A DNA stretch of 64,000 bases from Yarrowia lipolytica (GCF_001761485.1 NC_090772.1:1858501-1922500); one strand, 5' to 3'; shown: positions 9,516 to 21,899, counted from the stretch's first letter. Program-made: numbers and translations. Notes: generated from the letters alone by a model not told the origin.

Positions 9516-11723
9516 TACCCCCACACTGACACATTCCTCAACGGTCCACGTCATAACGCCAAGTTATCAAGGCTGTGTATTTTGGAGTCTAGGCATTCAG
9601 CCCAATATCCGCCCTGGACACATAACCCTGGAAACAACTCTGGACACCCCCAGCACAGTTTGAATCCATAATCGCTAGTTGCCGACGCCGCCCTAATCGC
9701 CCACATCACCTGTTGAGAATCCATCATCTGATCATCTGATCATCTCATCACCTGATCCAGGTTCTACCCGCTGTTTCAGAACCGCTCTGTTTCAACCGCC
9801 TGTCCAAACATCCTAGTATCGGTACTCACTTGACTAATACTAGCGAATAAGCCCGTGCGAGACTAAATGGCTATATATTGGCCTCGGGGTTTGCGCCGAC
9901 GCCTGGGATGCACATGGTGCATATCAGCTGTGTATGCCACTGTTGCTGCAGTGCGCCTTGCTTTGGATTTCTTTTGCGCCTCCACCTGCTTGCCTGCATG
10001 AGAGTGCATGACTATGCGTCATCCAGGCACGCCGGCCCGTTAGGGTTGCACACATGACGACTGCGGAAGTAGCATCGGAAATTTGGAAATTTGGAAAAAA
10101 AGGCGGAATAAAATAAAAAAGACGGACAAAAAGATGAAAATACAAAAAAGATGAAAATACAAAAAAGATGGAAATACAAAAAAGACGGAAAATACTAAAC
10201 GTGCGGACTCTTGTGGCGACAAATGCTACTCATAAATATATGTTTTTCACACCTCATCTAAATACTCTCCTTTTCTTGTCGCTCCTTCATCATATTAGTC
10301 TACCGTTTTCCTTTGTTTTATTGTGAATAATTTTTAAATTATTGCGTATTTGTCTTAGAATTCAGACCCAAAAAGGGCACACTGTGTCCACGGCTGGCGC
10401 TTTTTCTTTCTTTCTTTTATTTTTTTGGCCGCCGCAACGCCCGGAACGCTCGCCTTGGGCCCCTGGATCCACAGACACGGTTTTAAGGCTCTTTTAGCCG
10501 GCCCAAAAGTATTTTCCTCTTTGCGTTTCGCTTCGGAACCTGTGATTGCGATGCCTGCACTGTGTCAATCGGTCGAGATATGAGTCTGCCAGGGTCAGCG
10601 TTTGGGGAAGCGGGAAAATGTGGAAAATGCTGGGAAAATGCTGGAAAACTAGAGACAAAATCACATTTGTGAAACGTGCAATTTTCAAAGTACGGAAGAT
10701 GTGTTTTTACCCTTTTTCCTTTCCAAATCCACCCATATATTTGTAGGATAGCCTCCTTTTCCTCTCTCACAGTCGCTTATCATGTGTCGACAAAGTTGGA
10801 ACTTTTTTAACAAAAAAAGAAAAGAAAAAAACGTTGTCATTAATAAAAAAAAAGTTGTCATAATAAAAGTTGTTGAAGAAAAAGTTGTTCGGGAAAAAGT
10901 TGTCAAAATACCTCTGAAAAGCTTCTTTTTGATTCCAGGTCTTGTTTTCGCTCTCGGATAAAATTTGCACGACTCATTGGGCCATCTCTGGCCGTAGCTG
11001 GAGGCCATTTGAGTGTTTTTTTGGCTACGTACAGAAGAATCAAACAAAGAAACGATAAAGTGGAGGAAAATAAAAAAGCAGAAAAATAGAGAAAAATAGA
11101 AGAAAAATAGAGAAAATAGAGAAAAAATAGAGAAAAAATAGAAAGGAAACAAGAGGGAAAATCATGAGAACGAAAAAATGGACGAGAAAAAAATAGTAAT
11201 GAGATGGACGAGAAAAAAATGGACGAAAAAATATACCACCTCCACGGAACTCGAACATGGATGAGGCAATGCGATGCAAGGCAGATGCACCAAAAACGCA
11301 GTTGATCGTCCAATAGAGAGTCGGACGTAGTCAGCTCGTTGGCGGTGGAGGGGTTCAGGTTCAGAGAGACGGTGTCGGTGGTGTCCGTGTTTCTATTTTG
11401 AGGACGATTCGAGTAATATCTCATCATTTTCAACCTCGTCATGTCCACTTCTGCTGTCTTGCTTTCATATCACTTCCTGGAAAGGAAGCCTGGTGTTTTT
11501 TTCACATAAGCTAAGTTGAGAGCTATTGTACAATGTACAATTGTTTTCCAGGCTCAAATGCCTCAGGGGGAAAGGGCTATCAGAATAAATAAATAAATAA
11601 ATAAATAAATAAAATGGGGGTGGTCACATGGTGTGAGTTCTCTGGTTTTTTTCTCTGGAGTTTTTGTGGTTGACTTTGTATACCCTGGACTATTCATGTA
11701 GCTACCCTTAGCTCGGAATGAAG

Positions 11724-11770
11724 ATCGGATTGACCGTACTATCGGATTGACCGTACTATCGGATTGACTG
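11724..11770. repeat. 17-bp tandem repeat (ATCGGATTGACCGTACT)
   Basis: Two perfect copies and a partial third copy are present. Confidence 0.9.
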
Positions 11771-11837
11771 TTTTGTTCATCGTATTGTCCATCAGTGATC
11801 TGTGGAGAGAGCTCTGGAATGTCTAGCTACGCTCTAC

Positions 11838-11983
11838 CGACTGGCACCAACTGACAAACAGGTGCCAACTGACAAAACAGGTGCTGAATGACCAAACGGG
11901 CATCGACTGACAAAACTGGCGCCGACTGACCGAACAGGTGCCGACTAACCGAACAGATGCCGACTGACAGAACAGGTGCCGAA
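11838..11983. repeat. 18-19 bp tandem repeat (GCCGACTGACAGAACAGGT), about eight copies
   Basis: Eight imperfect copies vary mainly in the GACAGAAC core (GACAAAAC, GACCGAAC). This is the longest repeat array in this gene-poor stretch. Confidence 0.9.
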
Positions 11984-13771
11984 CTGCCCTCCTGATCTCT
12001 CATCAACTCCCGTTATAGAACCCGTTCAGCCATAAAACTGGCCCACGCCTCCACTCACTCGCAATGCCAAGCTACGACCCAGACGCAGGTCTCAAAGATC
12101 TGTCATCTGGGATGCAGTCGACCGTATAGAAAAGTCGCACAAGCCGTGATGCGGCGGTACATGTGAGATTGTCTTCTGCTCTGGGGCCCTTCAGCCATAC
12201 CGCACACACCCATCAGAAAGAAGACGCAACAACTGCCAGACGGAACAACTGCCAGATAGAACAGACCATGTCAGACGTCTCCAGATTCATAGTCCGCAAA
12301 CGCCGTCAAGACCTTCTATACTAGACTCTCATCAACTGCTGACTCCCTGCCTACATGTCGAGCACCTCGTCTGTACTATGTCTCAGCCTTGCGCTATGTG
12401 CGGTGCAGTCTGTGACTGAGCTGCTCGCGCAGACAGTTGAAGATATTGACAGTATCTGAATTGAGAGTACTTGTACAATACGTGATCCCGCTGGAGTCAT
12501 TCGTGTGTAACTAATTGTGCCTGTACTTGTGGTTCGTCACCAAAAACTCCATCAAAACATCCGCGGAAAGTGACTCCATGACTGAACTCATTGCCATCGT
12601 CATTTCACTGGTCGCAATAGCTCACTGTCCATGAAACTTGCCCGTACAACCCCCTCAATTCACTACCATGGCACAATACCCCATCTAAAGTAACATGACG
12701 TGAAAGCAATAAAACCCCCACCCGATCGACAGATCGCCATGGGTACCTTTCGGGTACATGTGAAACAGAACTAGGTGGTGACCGCAGCAAGGAATCAAGT
12801 CAAATCGACCTTGTGGAAGGCTTGTTAGCGGTTATAACCAACTTGCTACAAGACTCAAAGTCAAGAGAGGCTGAAAGTCAAGACTGAACCCTCCGTTGGT
12901 TTGCTTCCGCATTCTCCACCAAACCGCACCCCAACCTCGCTTTTGCCGTTCATAATCTGAATAGACTTGAATCGATTTAGCTATGGGGTCCATGTTGGAG
13001 AAGTTTGACTAAAAGTAGACGAAAAAAGCGGCTGTAGGGTTGAATTGGGCGGTGAGAGGCGTTCGAACCGTCCCCACACAATTGAGACATGTTGGAAGGG
13101 GTTTACGACGATGATTCGTCCAATAAAGATGCGATAGACGATCAAGTGGTATCAGAACCAAGGTCCAAATGCAGCGGTTCTGCACATATTATTGAAAATA
13201 TTCCTGGAAAATCGGGTAGCGATTTTTGTCCCCCCCCCCCCCCCCCCAAATACTGTCTGACACGCAAGATCATGCCAAATCCCGCAATCCAGACACCTTA
13301 TCAATCGTATCAAAGAGGCCGTTGGGGCCACGTTTTCGTTGCCACGACAACCACCCGGGGGGCCACGACCATGCTATAATTATCCGCTGGTCGCTTAAAA
13401 GCCGCTAAACCAAAACCGCGAAGCGAACGTTGCCAAGACGCCAAGCCTCGGCTAAAGATAACGGGCTGTGCTGAGTGACTTTGAGCGAGTGTTGAGTGTT
13501 GGGCGAGTCTGGATACGTGTGCTGACGGACACCTTGTTCAAACCGCCGTCTCTTTGTTTAAACCATTGTCTTCATGCCAGAAACGTGGTCTTCGCTTCCG
13601 TCCGAACTGTACAATATCACTCAGTGTGCCGGTGAAAGTGCAATCGCGCTATCTTTACAATAACATTGTCATGCACTGTCAGACTAGACAAATTGGGCTC
13701 ATTTCCAATGTTTAACAGCGGTCTTGAACCTCTCTTGTAGCTCGATCTAGGAAATGCCAGATGGTACACTC

Positions 13772-13866
13772 CATTGTGGTTCTCGCACTGTACCTACAGT
13801 ACTCGAACTGTACCTACTCGCACCGAACTGTCCCTACTCGCACCGAACTGTACCTACGCTCTCGCA
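13772..13866. repeat. Imperfect 18-bp repeat (CGAACTGTACCTACTCGCAC)
   Basis: About four copies vary at the TACC/TCCC position and in the CTCGCAC part. Confidence 0.75.
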
Positions 13867-14888
13867 CATCCCTCGACAACTGTGGCTTGGTTAAACTCAT
13901 CGTGAAGTGTCCGTTCAGGGGCACAAAGGAGGTCTTCGGTACAGCTTCGCTAAGGTACGTGGTTGTACAGGGGGCGGTCTTTAGCGCGTTTATATGAGAC
14001 AAGGAGTGGATGAGAGTAGTGGTAGATGTGTAGTTGGTGGTCACTGGACGGCGACTACAGTAGATGACTACAAGACAACTACAAGACAACTACAAGACAC
14101 ACAACAAGTAGACAAGAAGACGACTAGACAACCACAGTACATACTCATAGTAGACACCAGACCTCACACCCATCTGTAGAATGTGTGATCTGGCTCTTGA
14201 TTCCCCACATCTACAGCTCAGTCAAAATAACCACCTCGTACCCTCGACCTATGAGACTACCGTGCGTGCTACTGAGCTTGAACACGCACTGTACAGTTCA
14301 CTCTTACGGTACCCGGTGAGACATTGGTAAACCGATTTCAGTCGCGTCAAAAGTCCGAAAATACCATCAACAAAGGGGTAATTTGTTTCGGGTGGAATAT
14401 CCGAGAATAATAATCACCATCAGTGACTGGGTAGCACCAATGAATCAGTCTGAAACGGAGTCGACCGTATTGTTGAATGACTCCTGGGTTCTTGGTTCGG
14501 AAGAGTGACTCAGATTCTGGCTAGAGCTTTGCGCATGGCCATGGTGTTTGTCGTAAATCATCAAAGATTAGTTGAGGATTTACTTGGAGAATACACAGTT
14601 TGTTGTACATTCAAATGGGTATTTCTCAATCGCGTATTTCTCAATCGCATGTATATCTTTACATGACTAGATTCATATTCTCCAATCAGGCTGTAGTCAT
14701 GCTGTAGGAGCGAGTGAGAAGAGCGAGCGTAGTGGACTTCCCGAAATGACCATTCACTTCCGCTTGAGAGGTATCGTATTCAGCTGCGGAAAGTCCAGGT
14801 GACCAACTTGGTGATCGACAATCATGGTGAGAGCGAGTAGACGATAGGCATCACTGCACGAGCTCATCTGCACAGTCACTCACTCATT

Positions 14889-16457
14889 CTATTGATCCAG
14901 AATAATCTCCCACCCAGGCACCCTCTTTGCTTTGGCGACGCTCGCTTCGCTGCCCTCCAGCATTAGCTTCTTGACAGTAGCCTCACTTTTCAGTCTTCTC
15001 TGCTTTCTCACGACCCCACCGGCAGTTTTGATTCCAATCGTGCCCATGCTCAGAGTGTTTTCGGCAGAAGTGTAGTATGTGGAAGCATTTTTGAGCAGCG
15101 TGGAACCAAACTTGTGGGCCGATTCGGTCGACAGTCGGGCTCTCATAACGTCGATATCGGCCAACGAAATGTACATTTGGCCGATTTCGAGACCCAGCTG
15201 GAACTTGGGAAGCTTGGAATATGACGTCAAAACGTCCAGACCGACGGGAGACTGAGTAGAGGGCGTGACGGACTTGACTTGTTGCTGGAGCAGCCGGTTG
15301 GCAGCCCCCAACAGAGCCCACTGTTCAATGTCATCGTACTGGCCCTCCTCAATCACATCGAGAATACTCTGAACGCCAGCATTGGTCCATTGGGCTCCGG
15401 ATGCGTGGGAAAGAAACTCGGGCAAAAGAGGATCAATCTGCTGCATGGCGGCGGTGTTTTCGCCCTTCCAAAACGCCTCCAGCTCGGTCGGTTGCAGACG
15501 ACTGGCTATCCACATTCCAATGGTCTGGGCAGCATCCATGAGCGTCGATTGGAGCCCGTCTGTGGTTTTCGCAATGTCGGCAGAGAACCCTTCCTTGGTA
15601 ATAACCTGCACCATCTCCTGAAATGTCTGCAGAATATTGGAAGTTGCCTTTTGGGCGTGGTGGTCAACATCATCGCGAATACCGCTGTTGCGTGTCGTCA
15701 AGGACGCCAATTTGACGACACAGGTGAGTGTTTCAACCAAATCGGCCAAATTGACCGACTCTTCGGCATTGGCGTACTTGGGTACGTTCTGTGGGTCTGT
15801 GGAGGCGGTCGCTTTCGGTGTCTGACTCTCTGGATCGTCTCCTGCTGCTCCCCCGTTCTCAAACTCCTCCAAGAGTCGCTTGAACTCGTTATATTCATCC
15901 AATTGTGCCCTATAAACGGATTCAAACACGCCCAGCGCCTCCTCCACGTCACGATCGCCGCCGCCGTACTCCTCAATGTGCGTCGTGAGCACCAGTCCGT
16001 AGCCATGCAAAACGTCCCAGGTTCGGTTGTCCGACGGAAGCTGAGCCACAAGCCCCTTGTACCCGGCCAGCACCTCCTCGTGGGCGCCCTCCTTTGTGCC
16101 AGACACGAAAATGTTGGCCAGCAACGAATCCAGTCCCACCGTGTGACCGCCGGCCTGGGTCATGTGGCCGCTGAGCAGATAGTCGCCCGATTCGTAGACC
16201 TCGTACCACACGTCGAACTTGAGCCGCACTATGTTGTAGGAGGCGTCGAACCTGTCCGACGACGTGGCCGCACTCCGTTGCACGCACTGATTGTAGTTTT
16301 CAAGCGCAGAGGCGTAGAATCGCAGTCCCTTGGACAAGTCGTTGCCACTTAGCCATCGTTCGCCTCTCTCTTCGTCCTGGCCACCCTGGAAGAAGAACTC
16401 CTCGGCGGTCGACGGCGTGGCCGCAGCGTTGCTTTTTTTCTTGTGTCGCGGAGGCAT
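14889..16457 (-). CDS. TPR-like helical protein, conserved-looking, function not recognised
   Basis: A 522-residue protein when started at the ATG at 16455-16457, giving MPPRHKKKSN. The frame stays open for 81 more codons upstream, but that extension is poor in gene-like composition and the basic MPPRHKKK start is typical. After the start comes a helical TPR-type segment (about residues 20-95) with GLRFYASALENYNQC and RFDASYNIVRLKFDVWYEV. A long stretch of predicted helices follows to the end, with an acidic linker at about 205-235. The RFY..AL..YN...FDA.YN..RL pattern is familiar from TPR-type fungal proteins, and I considered the Ett1/Nro1 group but cannot confirm it. There is no signal peptide or membrane segment. 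A soluble scaffold or chaperone-like role is only an inference. Confidence 0.8.
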   Translation of the reverse strand: MPPRHKKKSNAAATPSTAEEFFFQGGQDEERGERWLSGNDLSKGLRFYASALENYNQCVQRSAATSSDRFDASYNIVRLKFDVWYEVYESGDYLLSGHMTQAGGHTVGLDSLLANIFVSGTKEGAHEEVLAGYKGLVAQLPSDNRTWDVLHGYGLVLTTHIEEYGGGDRDVEEALGVFESVYRAQLDEYNEFKRLLEEFENGGAAGDDPESQTPKATASTDPQNVPKYANAEESVNLADLVETLTCVVKLASLTTRNSGIRDDVDHHAQKATSNILQTFQEMVQVITKEGFSADIAKTTDGLQSTLMDAAQTIGMWIASRLQPTELEAFWKGENTAAMQQIDPLLPEFLSHASGAQWTNAGVQSILDVIEEGQYDDIEQWALLGAANRLLQQQVKSVTPSTQSPVGLDVLTSYSKLPKFQLGLEIGQMYISLADIDVMRARLSTESAHKFGSTLLKNASTYYTSAENTLSMGTIGIKTAGGVVRKQRRLKSEATVKKLMLEGSEASVAKAKRVPGWEIILDQ

Positions 16458-17810
16458 GGTGGTGAAGATGGGAAGGATTTTTTTGGATCGAAATTTGTAA
16501 TGAAATATCACCTCCAAGGTTGTGCGTTTAGCTGCAGGACGCATCTGGTGGCGATAAGAGAGTGTCTCTAGAATGGTCAATTGAAGAGCGATTGGGGATT
16601 TTATTTCTCCAGGACGATTCTGGAGATCTCTTAATGTTCCAATCCCACTTTGGACCTTTCTCCATCCAATCTCCTGGTTCTGTGCATAACAATATAACAA
16701 ACAAAAAAAATGCGACCTTGAACTTTGATCTCTCCACCATGCAATGTTAGCGGCGGCGGCTTAGAAAGGAGATATAGGGGATTTTGATTGGTTAATGGAG
16801 TTTGGGGACATGAATGGGTTGGGACAGTTATATATCATCCTTTTATTCTATTCTGAGTCCCTATTTGGTTATGTACTACAGTAGGACAACGACTCCGATA
16901 GACTGACTGTCCAGTCTGTCCCCTGGCCAGTAGTGAACCCACAAGTGCTGACTGAACCGTTGAAGTACTGCACAATATTGTACTGTACTTGTATCAATTG
17001 CAAACTAGAAGAGAATATTCCGGAAGCCGCTTGAATCAATCTCCCGGGAGCCGGTTGAATCAATGCCCGTGTCCATGTCAATCACCATGGTACGGCAGAC
17101 CACAATCCACGACAGTTGGTAGGGCAGAAAGACACACTAGAGACTTGTGAATTCGGCCCTGATCTGTTGCAGTTGTAGTTGTGTGTTGTAGCAAATCTTT
17201 CTCCACCTCTCTGCAAGCAGAACCTCCGTCTAGGTCCATATTCCAGGTCCATCTAGAATCTGCTGTCATCAAGTTGACAATCGCAACTGAGAGTCGCCAA
17301 TTCCCCCAGTAGGCATGGCCAGTGCTCTCATGAGTGGAGCTCTTCGGACAGCCCTCGTAAGAAGGACACCAAACTCATCGCGATCATACGACTAACCACT
17401 TGATGGACAGCACGACTGTTGGGCACGCCAATGGGCAACAGAGCCTCGAAAGCTGCCAGATGCACCTCTGACGAGTTGGCAGAACGCGTGAACTGGATGG
17501 GATCCTGGCTCTGAGCAGCAAACAGACTGCTTCTAGAACAATACAGTCACCACGTTCAGGTACGACGGAACTCATGTGTCCAGACGACCACGCTGATCAG
17601 TCTCGTTGATGGCACGGGCGGCAAACTCTCGAGGAGTCGTCGTTACTGTCTGAACACAAGACGCGCCCGAAAACAAAATCAGTTCATACAGGTAGAACGA
17701 GTCACCCAAAGAGTTGGCGAGAACATTGTAGCCCAAAGTGTCGAGAATCACGCAGACTCCTTCGACGGAAAGGTCATTCGGAGCATGGGAGCAGTCTGGG
17801 ACTTGTTTTT

Positions 17811-17876
17811 GGTCGTATTTGGGAGCTGTCACGAAGCGTTTCTGGTCGTATTTGGGAGCTATCACGAAGCGTTTCT
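17811..17876. repeat. 33-bp tandem duplication
   Basis: Two adjacent copies, 17811-17843 and 17844-17876, begin GGTCGTATTTGGGAGCT and differ by one base in the middle. Confidence 0.9.
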
Positions 17877-18345
17877 GGATGTATTTACTTTGGCTAGACT
17901 CATGGAACTTGTGGGTGAAACTGGAGGTTCAGGCGCCTGTCCTTCATCCCTTCACGTTGTTCATGTCGGTCCTTGGTCAGTTGGAAAACCAAAAAGTCGT
18001 AGTGTTGACGACATTTCTCTCGTTTGTGGATGTCTCTCGTTTGTGAATGTTTGATAATCTGTCCAAATCCACAGTTGCACACTTCCGTCTCCGCATCGCG
18101 TGACCGGATTCTCGTATCGGATAGTGGCGTCTTCCGTAAGCCGATTCGCCAGCGGATTGATAATCTGCTCTTGACCGGCTAGAAGAGCGATGAGCGGTGA
18201 AGAAGTTGAGCGGAATTGAACCAATTAGTGAATTAAATGGCGAACGAATCGCTACAGTAGTATCAGCTCACTTCACGCCCTCCACAGTCCCACATTACCC
18301 CACCAACAGACCTAGACTGCGCTTTTCCCAGTCTGCCAGTCCCGC

Positions 18346-18412
18346 TGTCCCTCCATCCTCCGTGTCCAATTCCTCCATCCTCCGTGTCCAATTCCTCCAT
18401 CCTCCATGTCTA
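18346..18412. repeat. 22-bp tandem repeat, three copies
   Basis: The unit is CCTCCATCCTCCGTGTCCAA with two more bases (TT). The last copy has drifted (CATGTCTAAT). Confidence 0.85.
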
Positions 18413-18751
18413 ATCCCTCCACAAAGCCGATCTAATCACCCATCGCAATACCAACGCCGATTGCACAATCTGCCGATGACGCAGGACGGTGCAGAATATT
18501 GCGTGCTCGATAGCGATTAGAGTTGTGAAATTTCGGGGGAAAAAGCGGCCTTGGAGGCGCTAGAACGGGCAGTTTGAGAGCAATCGGGAAGGGGGGATCG
18601 GGAATCCGTTTCTGGGGGATGCCTCAGTCGTCGTTTCAAATATCTGGTCAACAGGTGGCCGATTACCCCGTTTTGAGACTCCCCAAAATCGCCACCCACA
18701 CCCCCAAGCGGCATCTCACTAGTGTGAAACTTTATTTATCCAGCAACATAC

Positions 18752-18772
18752 ATATATATATATATATATATA
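18752..18772 (+). promoter_or_regulatory. Likely TATA region of the aldo-keto reductase gene
   Basis: An uninterrupted run of about ten TA dinucleotides lies some 60-80 bp before the ATG at 18832. It is suitable as a TATA box, but it is also simply a microsatellite. Confidence 0.55.
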
Positions 18773-18831
18773 GGCACCCGACTCCGCTGACTGCACTGAC
18801 CATCTACACTGCACTTGTACCCACGCACACC

Positions 18832-19773
18832 ATGCCAATTATCACAGAAACATTCAAGCTGAACGACGGCCGATCAATTCCGGCTCTGGGTCTGGGAACC
18901 GCGTCGGACGCCAACGTGGAAGAGGTGACCTACGCCGCCATCAAGGACGGCTACAAACACATTGACACCGCCTACATCTACAAATCCGAAGAGGCGATCG
19001 GCAAGGGCATCAAGCGAGCCATTGCCGACGGGCTCATCAAGCGGGAGGAGCTGTTTGTGACCACCAAGGTCTGGCCCACCTTCCACGGCCGGGTCAAGGA
19101 GTCGCTGGACTACTCCCTCAAGGACCTGGGTCTGGACTACGTGGATCTTCTGCTGGTCCACTGGCCTGCCGCGCTCCACCCGGACCCCAACGACAGACAC
19201 GCCTACGTGCCCAAGAACGCTGACGGTTCGGCCCACTACACCGACAACAATGACTGGATCTCCATCTACGAGGAGCTGGAAAAGGAGCAGGCTGCGGGCC
19301 GAACCAAGTCCATTGGAGTCTCCAACGTGAGTGAAAAGTACCTCAAGGAGCTGCTCAAGCGAGTCAAGACCGTGCCCGCCGTCAACCAGTTCGAGAACCA
19401 CCCCTACCTGCCCCAGAAGAAGGAGATTGAGTTTAACAAGAAGCACGGCATTCTGGTCACCGCCTACTCGCCCCTTGGATCCTCCAATGGAAAGATCAAA
19501 CTGCACGAGAACCCCGTGGTCGCCGAGATTGCCAAGAAACACAACGCCACCACCGGATCGGTGCTCATCAACTGGCACATTTCCCAGGGCCGATCTGTCA
19601 TCCCCAAGACCAGGTCTGTTGAGCGGGTGAAGGCCAACGCCCAGAAGGTCGACCTCGACTCAGACGATCTCGCCAAACTCGACAAGATTTGGGAACAGAC
19701 CGGTACCCAGCGAGCCATTGGCCTCGACTGGCTTGATAAGGCCGGCGACAACCTTGGTTTCGAGGACAAATAG
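18832..19773 (+). CDS. Aldo-keto reductase, GCY1/YPR1 type
   Basis: A 313-residue NADPH-dependent reductase of the AKR superfamily with the usual length and a complete catalytic tetrad: Asp45 and Tyr50 in HIDTAYIY, Lys79 in TTKVW, and His110 in LLVHWP. The cofactor end carries VIPKTRSVERVKAN, and strand 7 shows VTAYSPLGSS. Yeast relatives Gcy1 and Ypr1 reduce glyceraldehyde, dihydroxyacetone-type and other aldehydes, with roles in glycerol and stress metabolism. The exact substrate here cannot be read from sequence. The ATG at 18832 is chosen because MPIITETFKLNDGRSIP is the standard family N-terminus and the context CACC-ATG is good. Codon use is strongly biased to C/G-ending codons, which suggests high expression. 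It is cytosolic, with no targeting signal. Confidence 0.93.
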   Translation: MPIITETFKLNDGRSIPALGLGTASDANVEEVTYAAIKDGYKHIDTAYIYKSEEAIGKGIKRAIADGLIKREELFVTTKVWPTFHGRVKESLDYSLKDLGLDYVDLLLVHWPAALHPDPNDRHAYVPKNADGSAHYTDNNDWISIYEELEKEQAAGRTKSIGVSNVSEKYLKELLKRVKTVPAVNQFENHPYLPQKKEIEFNKKHGILVTAYSPLGSSNGKIKLHENPVVAEIAKKHNATTGSVLINWHISQGRSVIPKTRSVERVKANAQKVDLDSDDLAKLDKIWEQTGTQRAIGLDWLDKAGDNLGFEDK

Positions 19774-20100
19774 GCGACTTCAGTGACCTGATCGAATTGA
19801 GCTATCAATATTGAACTAGAATTTCTACAGCCAGGGTTATAGAAATTGATGATTTATTGCTAGTGCGCTGCAACTGCTGGAGTGCCGATATCGTACTTTT
19901 AGAGAGAACCCATGGAGTTGAGGATGGATCAAACGAACCACGTGATGGGCCACGTGACTGGGGTCGTATCTGCAGGGAGATTGTGGTAATATGGATGGAA
20001 AGGTCAGAATCACATCTTGTTGGATTCGAGTGAGAAAGCGGCACGAGTGTATGACAACTAGCACGTACAGTGTAGTGTATGTTAGTAATCAGTAATATGG

Positions 20101-20140
20101 TAATTCACGGTAATTCACGGTAATTCACGGTAATTCACGG
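20101..20140. repeat. 10-bp tandem repeat (TAATTCACGG), four perfect copies
   Basis: Four exact copies run directly into TCACGTGACC and a second CACGTGAC, so the array abuts a pair of E-box-type sites. It lies about 330 bp after the aldo-keto reductase stop. Confidence 0.95.
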
Positions 20141-20695
20141 TCACGTGACCCCACGTGACTTTCCAATACGATACTGCGATTGCCACTGGGCATTATCTAG
20201 ATGATCTTGTTCGGGAGCTCGCCAGTGGCTGGCGAATAGTTTGAGGGAAGGTTGGAGAGCTGTTTGCAAGTACAGGACAGTGTGTGCACTATTACATCTT
20301 TACTACTTCTGACGTTCACTTCTCTTCTTCTTCACCTTTGTTGCTCGCTTCTTTTTTTTTCAGGGTCCAGTTTTCGGTCCAGGGTCCAGGGCCAGTATGG
20401 AGACGACGAACATCAGCCTCGGATCGGCGCAAACCGTGTCTCCTCAGCTCGACTTGTCTCACTCCAACTGCCTCTGTTTCACAGATCCAACGCTTCCTGC
20501 CGATCAACTAGTTTGCTAACTCTGAAGTTCGGAGCAACAACAGAAAGAAGCCCTGAGTAAGAGACTCAAACCTCGAGTCAAACGCTATGGGTTCCTTGTC
20601 CGTGGTCTATGCTTCTGATGCGCAATTGCAGCAATTGGTGTGGCAATTGGCCTGTTCTAGACCGAGATCCGAGGCAGTGTTCTAGAGCGACTGGT

Positions 20696-20802
20696 GTCAG
20701 GAGTGACTTTCGGGTGTCAGGAGGTGACTTTCGGGTGTCAGGAGGTGACTTTCAGCGGGTGTCAGGGAGTGATTTCAGCGGTGTCAGGAGTGATTTCAGG
20801 TC
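20696..20802. repeat. About 20-bp degenerate repeat (GTGTCAGGAGGTGACTTTCG)
   Basis: Five copies drift from GTGACTTTCGG to GTGATTTCAGC. A frame reading through it has no other support. Confidence 0.85.
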
Positions 20803-21842
20803 CAAAAAGACTGAAGTATCAGGAGTTCCACCAGCTACTTCGCAACTTGGAAAGGTTGTACAGGTATTGTGCAGTATACTCGTACGATTAGAAGCATTCG
20901 ATGGTCATCTCGATAGAAGAGGAGGAATAAGAGGAGGAGCGGCATCGCAGTTGATTATAAACCCGTTTTCTTTCGGCGAGGTTTTTTGTTTCCTTCCTGA
21001 GATTTTTTTGGTGTTTTTTTTTTTTTGTTTTTATTTATTTATTTTGTTTCATTTCTCCAACTTGAAACTTGTGCTTTGATTTTTCACCCTGATCTGAATA
21101 CCAGAGCTGAAAAAAAAAATTTGAAAAAAAATTTGAAAAAAATTGACCAATTCGCTTCAAAAAAACATATAGGAAGAATCATTTGAACGAGAACTCCAGG
21201 CAAACCAACACATCCGGCCCACCATCGATCTTGCCAGTATTGTGCTGTCTGTACTGTTCGTATGTACAGTACATACTCGTAACTATGTTAGTTTGTTTCT
21301 TAGCATCGAGGTCAACCTCAAATAAAATGTCAACTATTACCAGACAATCGATAGAGTCCAATCCCAGCAAACAGAAGATATTCGTATGACATGGTATATA
21401 TATTATCAAACACTAGTTAGTAAACACGGCATGGGGTACATATTTACATCTTCATAATAACTCCAGAGTTTTCGGAACAACGGATTCTAACCCCCAGCGG
21501 ACTTTTAATCTCAACAAAGTCCAATTAATCTTGTTGACCTTGGTAACAATCTGACAATATGGATCTCAAAGCCTCTCGGGCTCTTTCTATCCACGATGCT
21601 TGTTCCGCCAAATTCCGCTCATTTACTGATACGGTTTAAATTATTTATTTCAAAAAGAATGAAATTTAAAAATATTTAAAAAATTATTAAAAATGTTTAA
21701 AAATTAAAAATTCTATTTTATTATGTATTTATTATTTTTTCTTTCTAAAAAAAGCTAATACCGTGCATCGCCAAAAATAGCAAATAAAAACGGAAAACTT
21801 CGAACCAAAAACAAAACTCCAAAAAAATCCTCAAGAATGCTC

Positions 21843-21899
21843 AAAAACCAGCCGTTCTCCCAAAAACCAGCCGTTCTCCCAAAAACCAGCCGTTCTCCC
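21843..21899. repeat. 19-bp tandem repeat (AAAAACCAGCCGTTCTCCC), three copies
   Basis: Three essentially perfect copies lie about 290 bp upstream of the RHO2 start codon. Confidence 0.95.

Larger units (their letters stand above)
8313..14888. other. 6.5 kb gene-poor stretch
   Basis: No frame here has a recognisable domain or gene-like composition. Long A- or T-rich blocks (10.08-10.20, 10.80-11.23 kb) generate Phe/Ser-rich phantom frames on the minus strand. The stretch contains several minisatellites (listed), an (AAAT)n run at about 11585-11612, and an 18-base C run at 13230-13247. I found no intron-bearing gene using the GTGAGT...CTAAC-CAG pattern. Confidence 0.6.
16458..18831. other. Intergenic region between the TPR-like gene and the aldo-keto reductase gene
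   Basis: No credible coding sequence is seen. It contains a perfect-looking 33-bp duplication (17811-17876), a 22-bp triplication (about 18346-18412), and an AT dinucleotide run that serves as the likely TATA region of the aldo-keto reductase gene. The frame that opens at 18574 is in phase with the reductase, but its extra 86 codons run through the TATA-like AT run and are not believed to be translated. Confidence 0.6.

Noticed and set aside
10685-11448. Phe/Ser-rich minus-strand frames that look like membrane proteins
   Set aside because: They are translations of GA- and A-rich low-complexity DNA. Composition and lack of charged loops do not fit a real transporter.
13089-13379. 96-codon frame containing a TGGTATCAGAACC like a tRNA primer site
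   Set aside because: The short match to a retroelement primer site stands alone, with no LTR or pol remnant nearby. The frame runs through an 18-base C run.
15279-16352. 357-codon plus-strand frame opposite the TPR-like gene
   Set aside because: The minus-strand frame has coherent helical repeats and a good start. The plus-strand one has no domain and is an antisense shadow.
18574-18831. In-frame N-terminal extension of the aldo-keto reductase
   Set aside because: It would translate the TATA-like AT run. The family starts at MPIITE.
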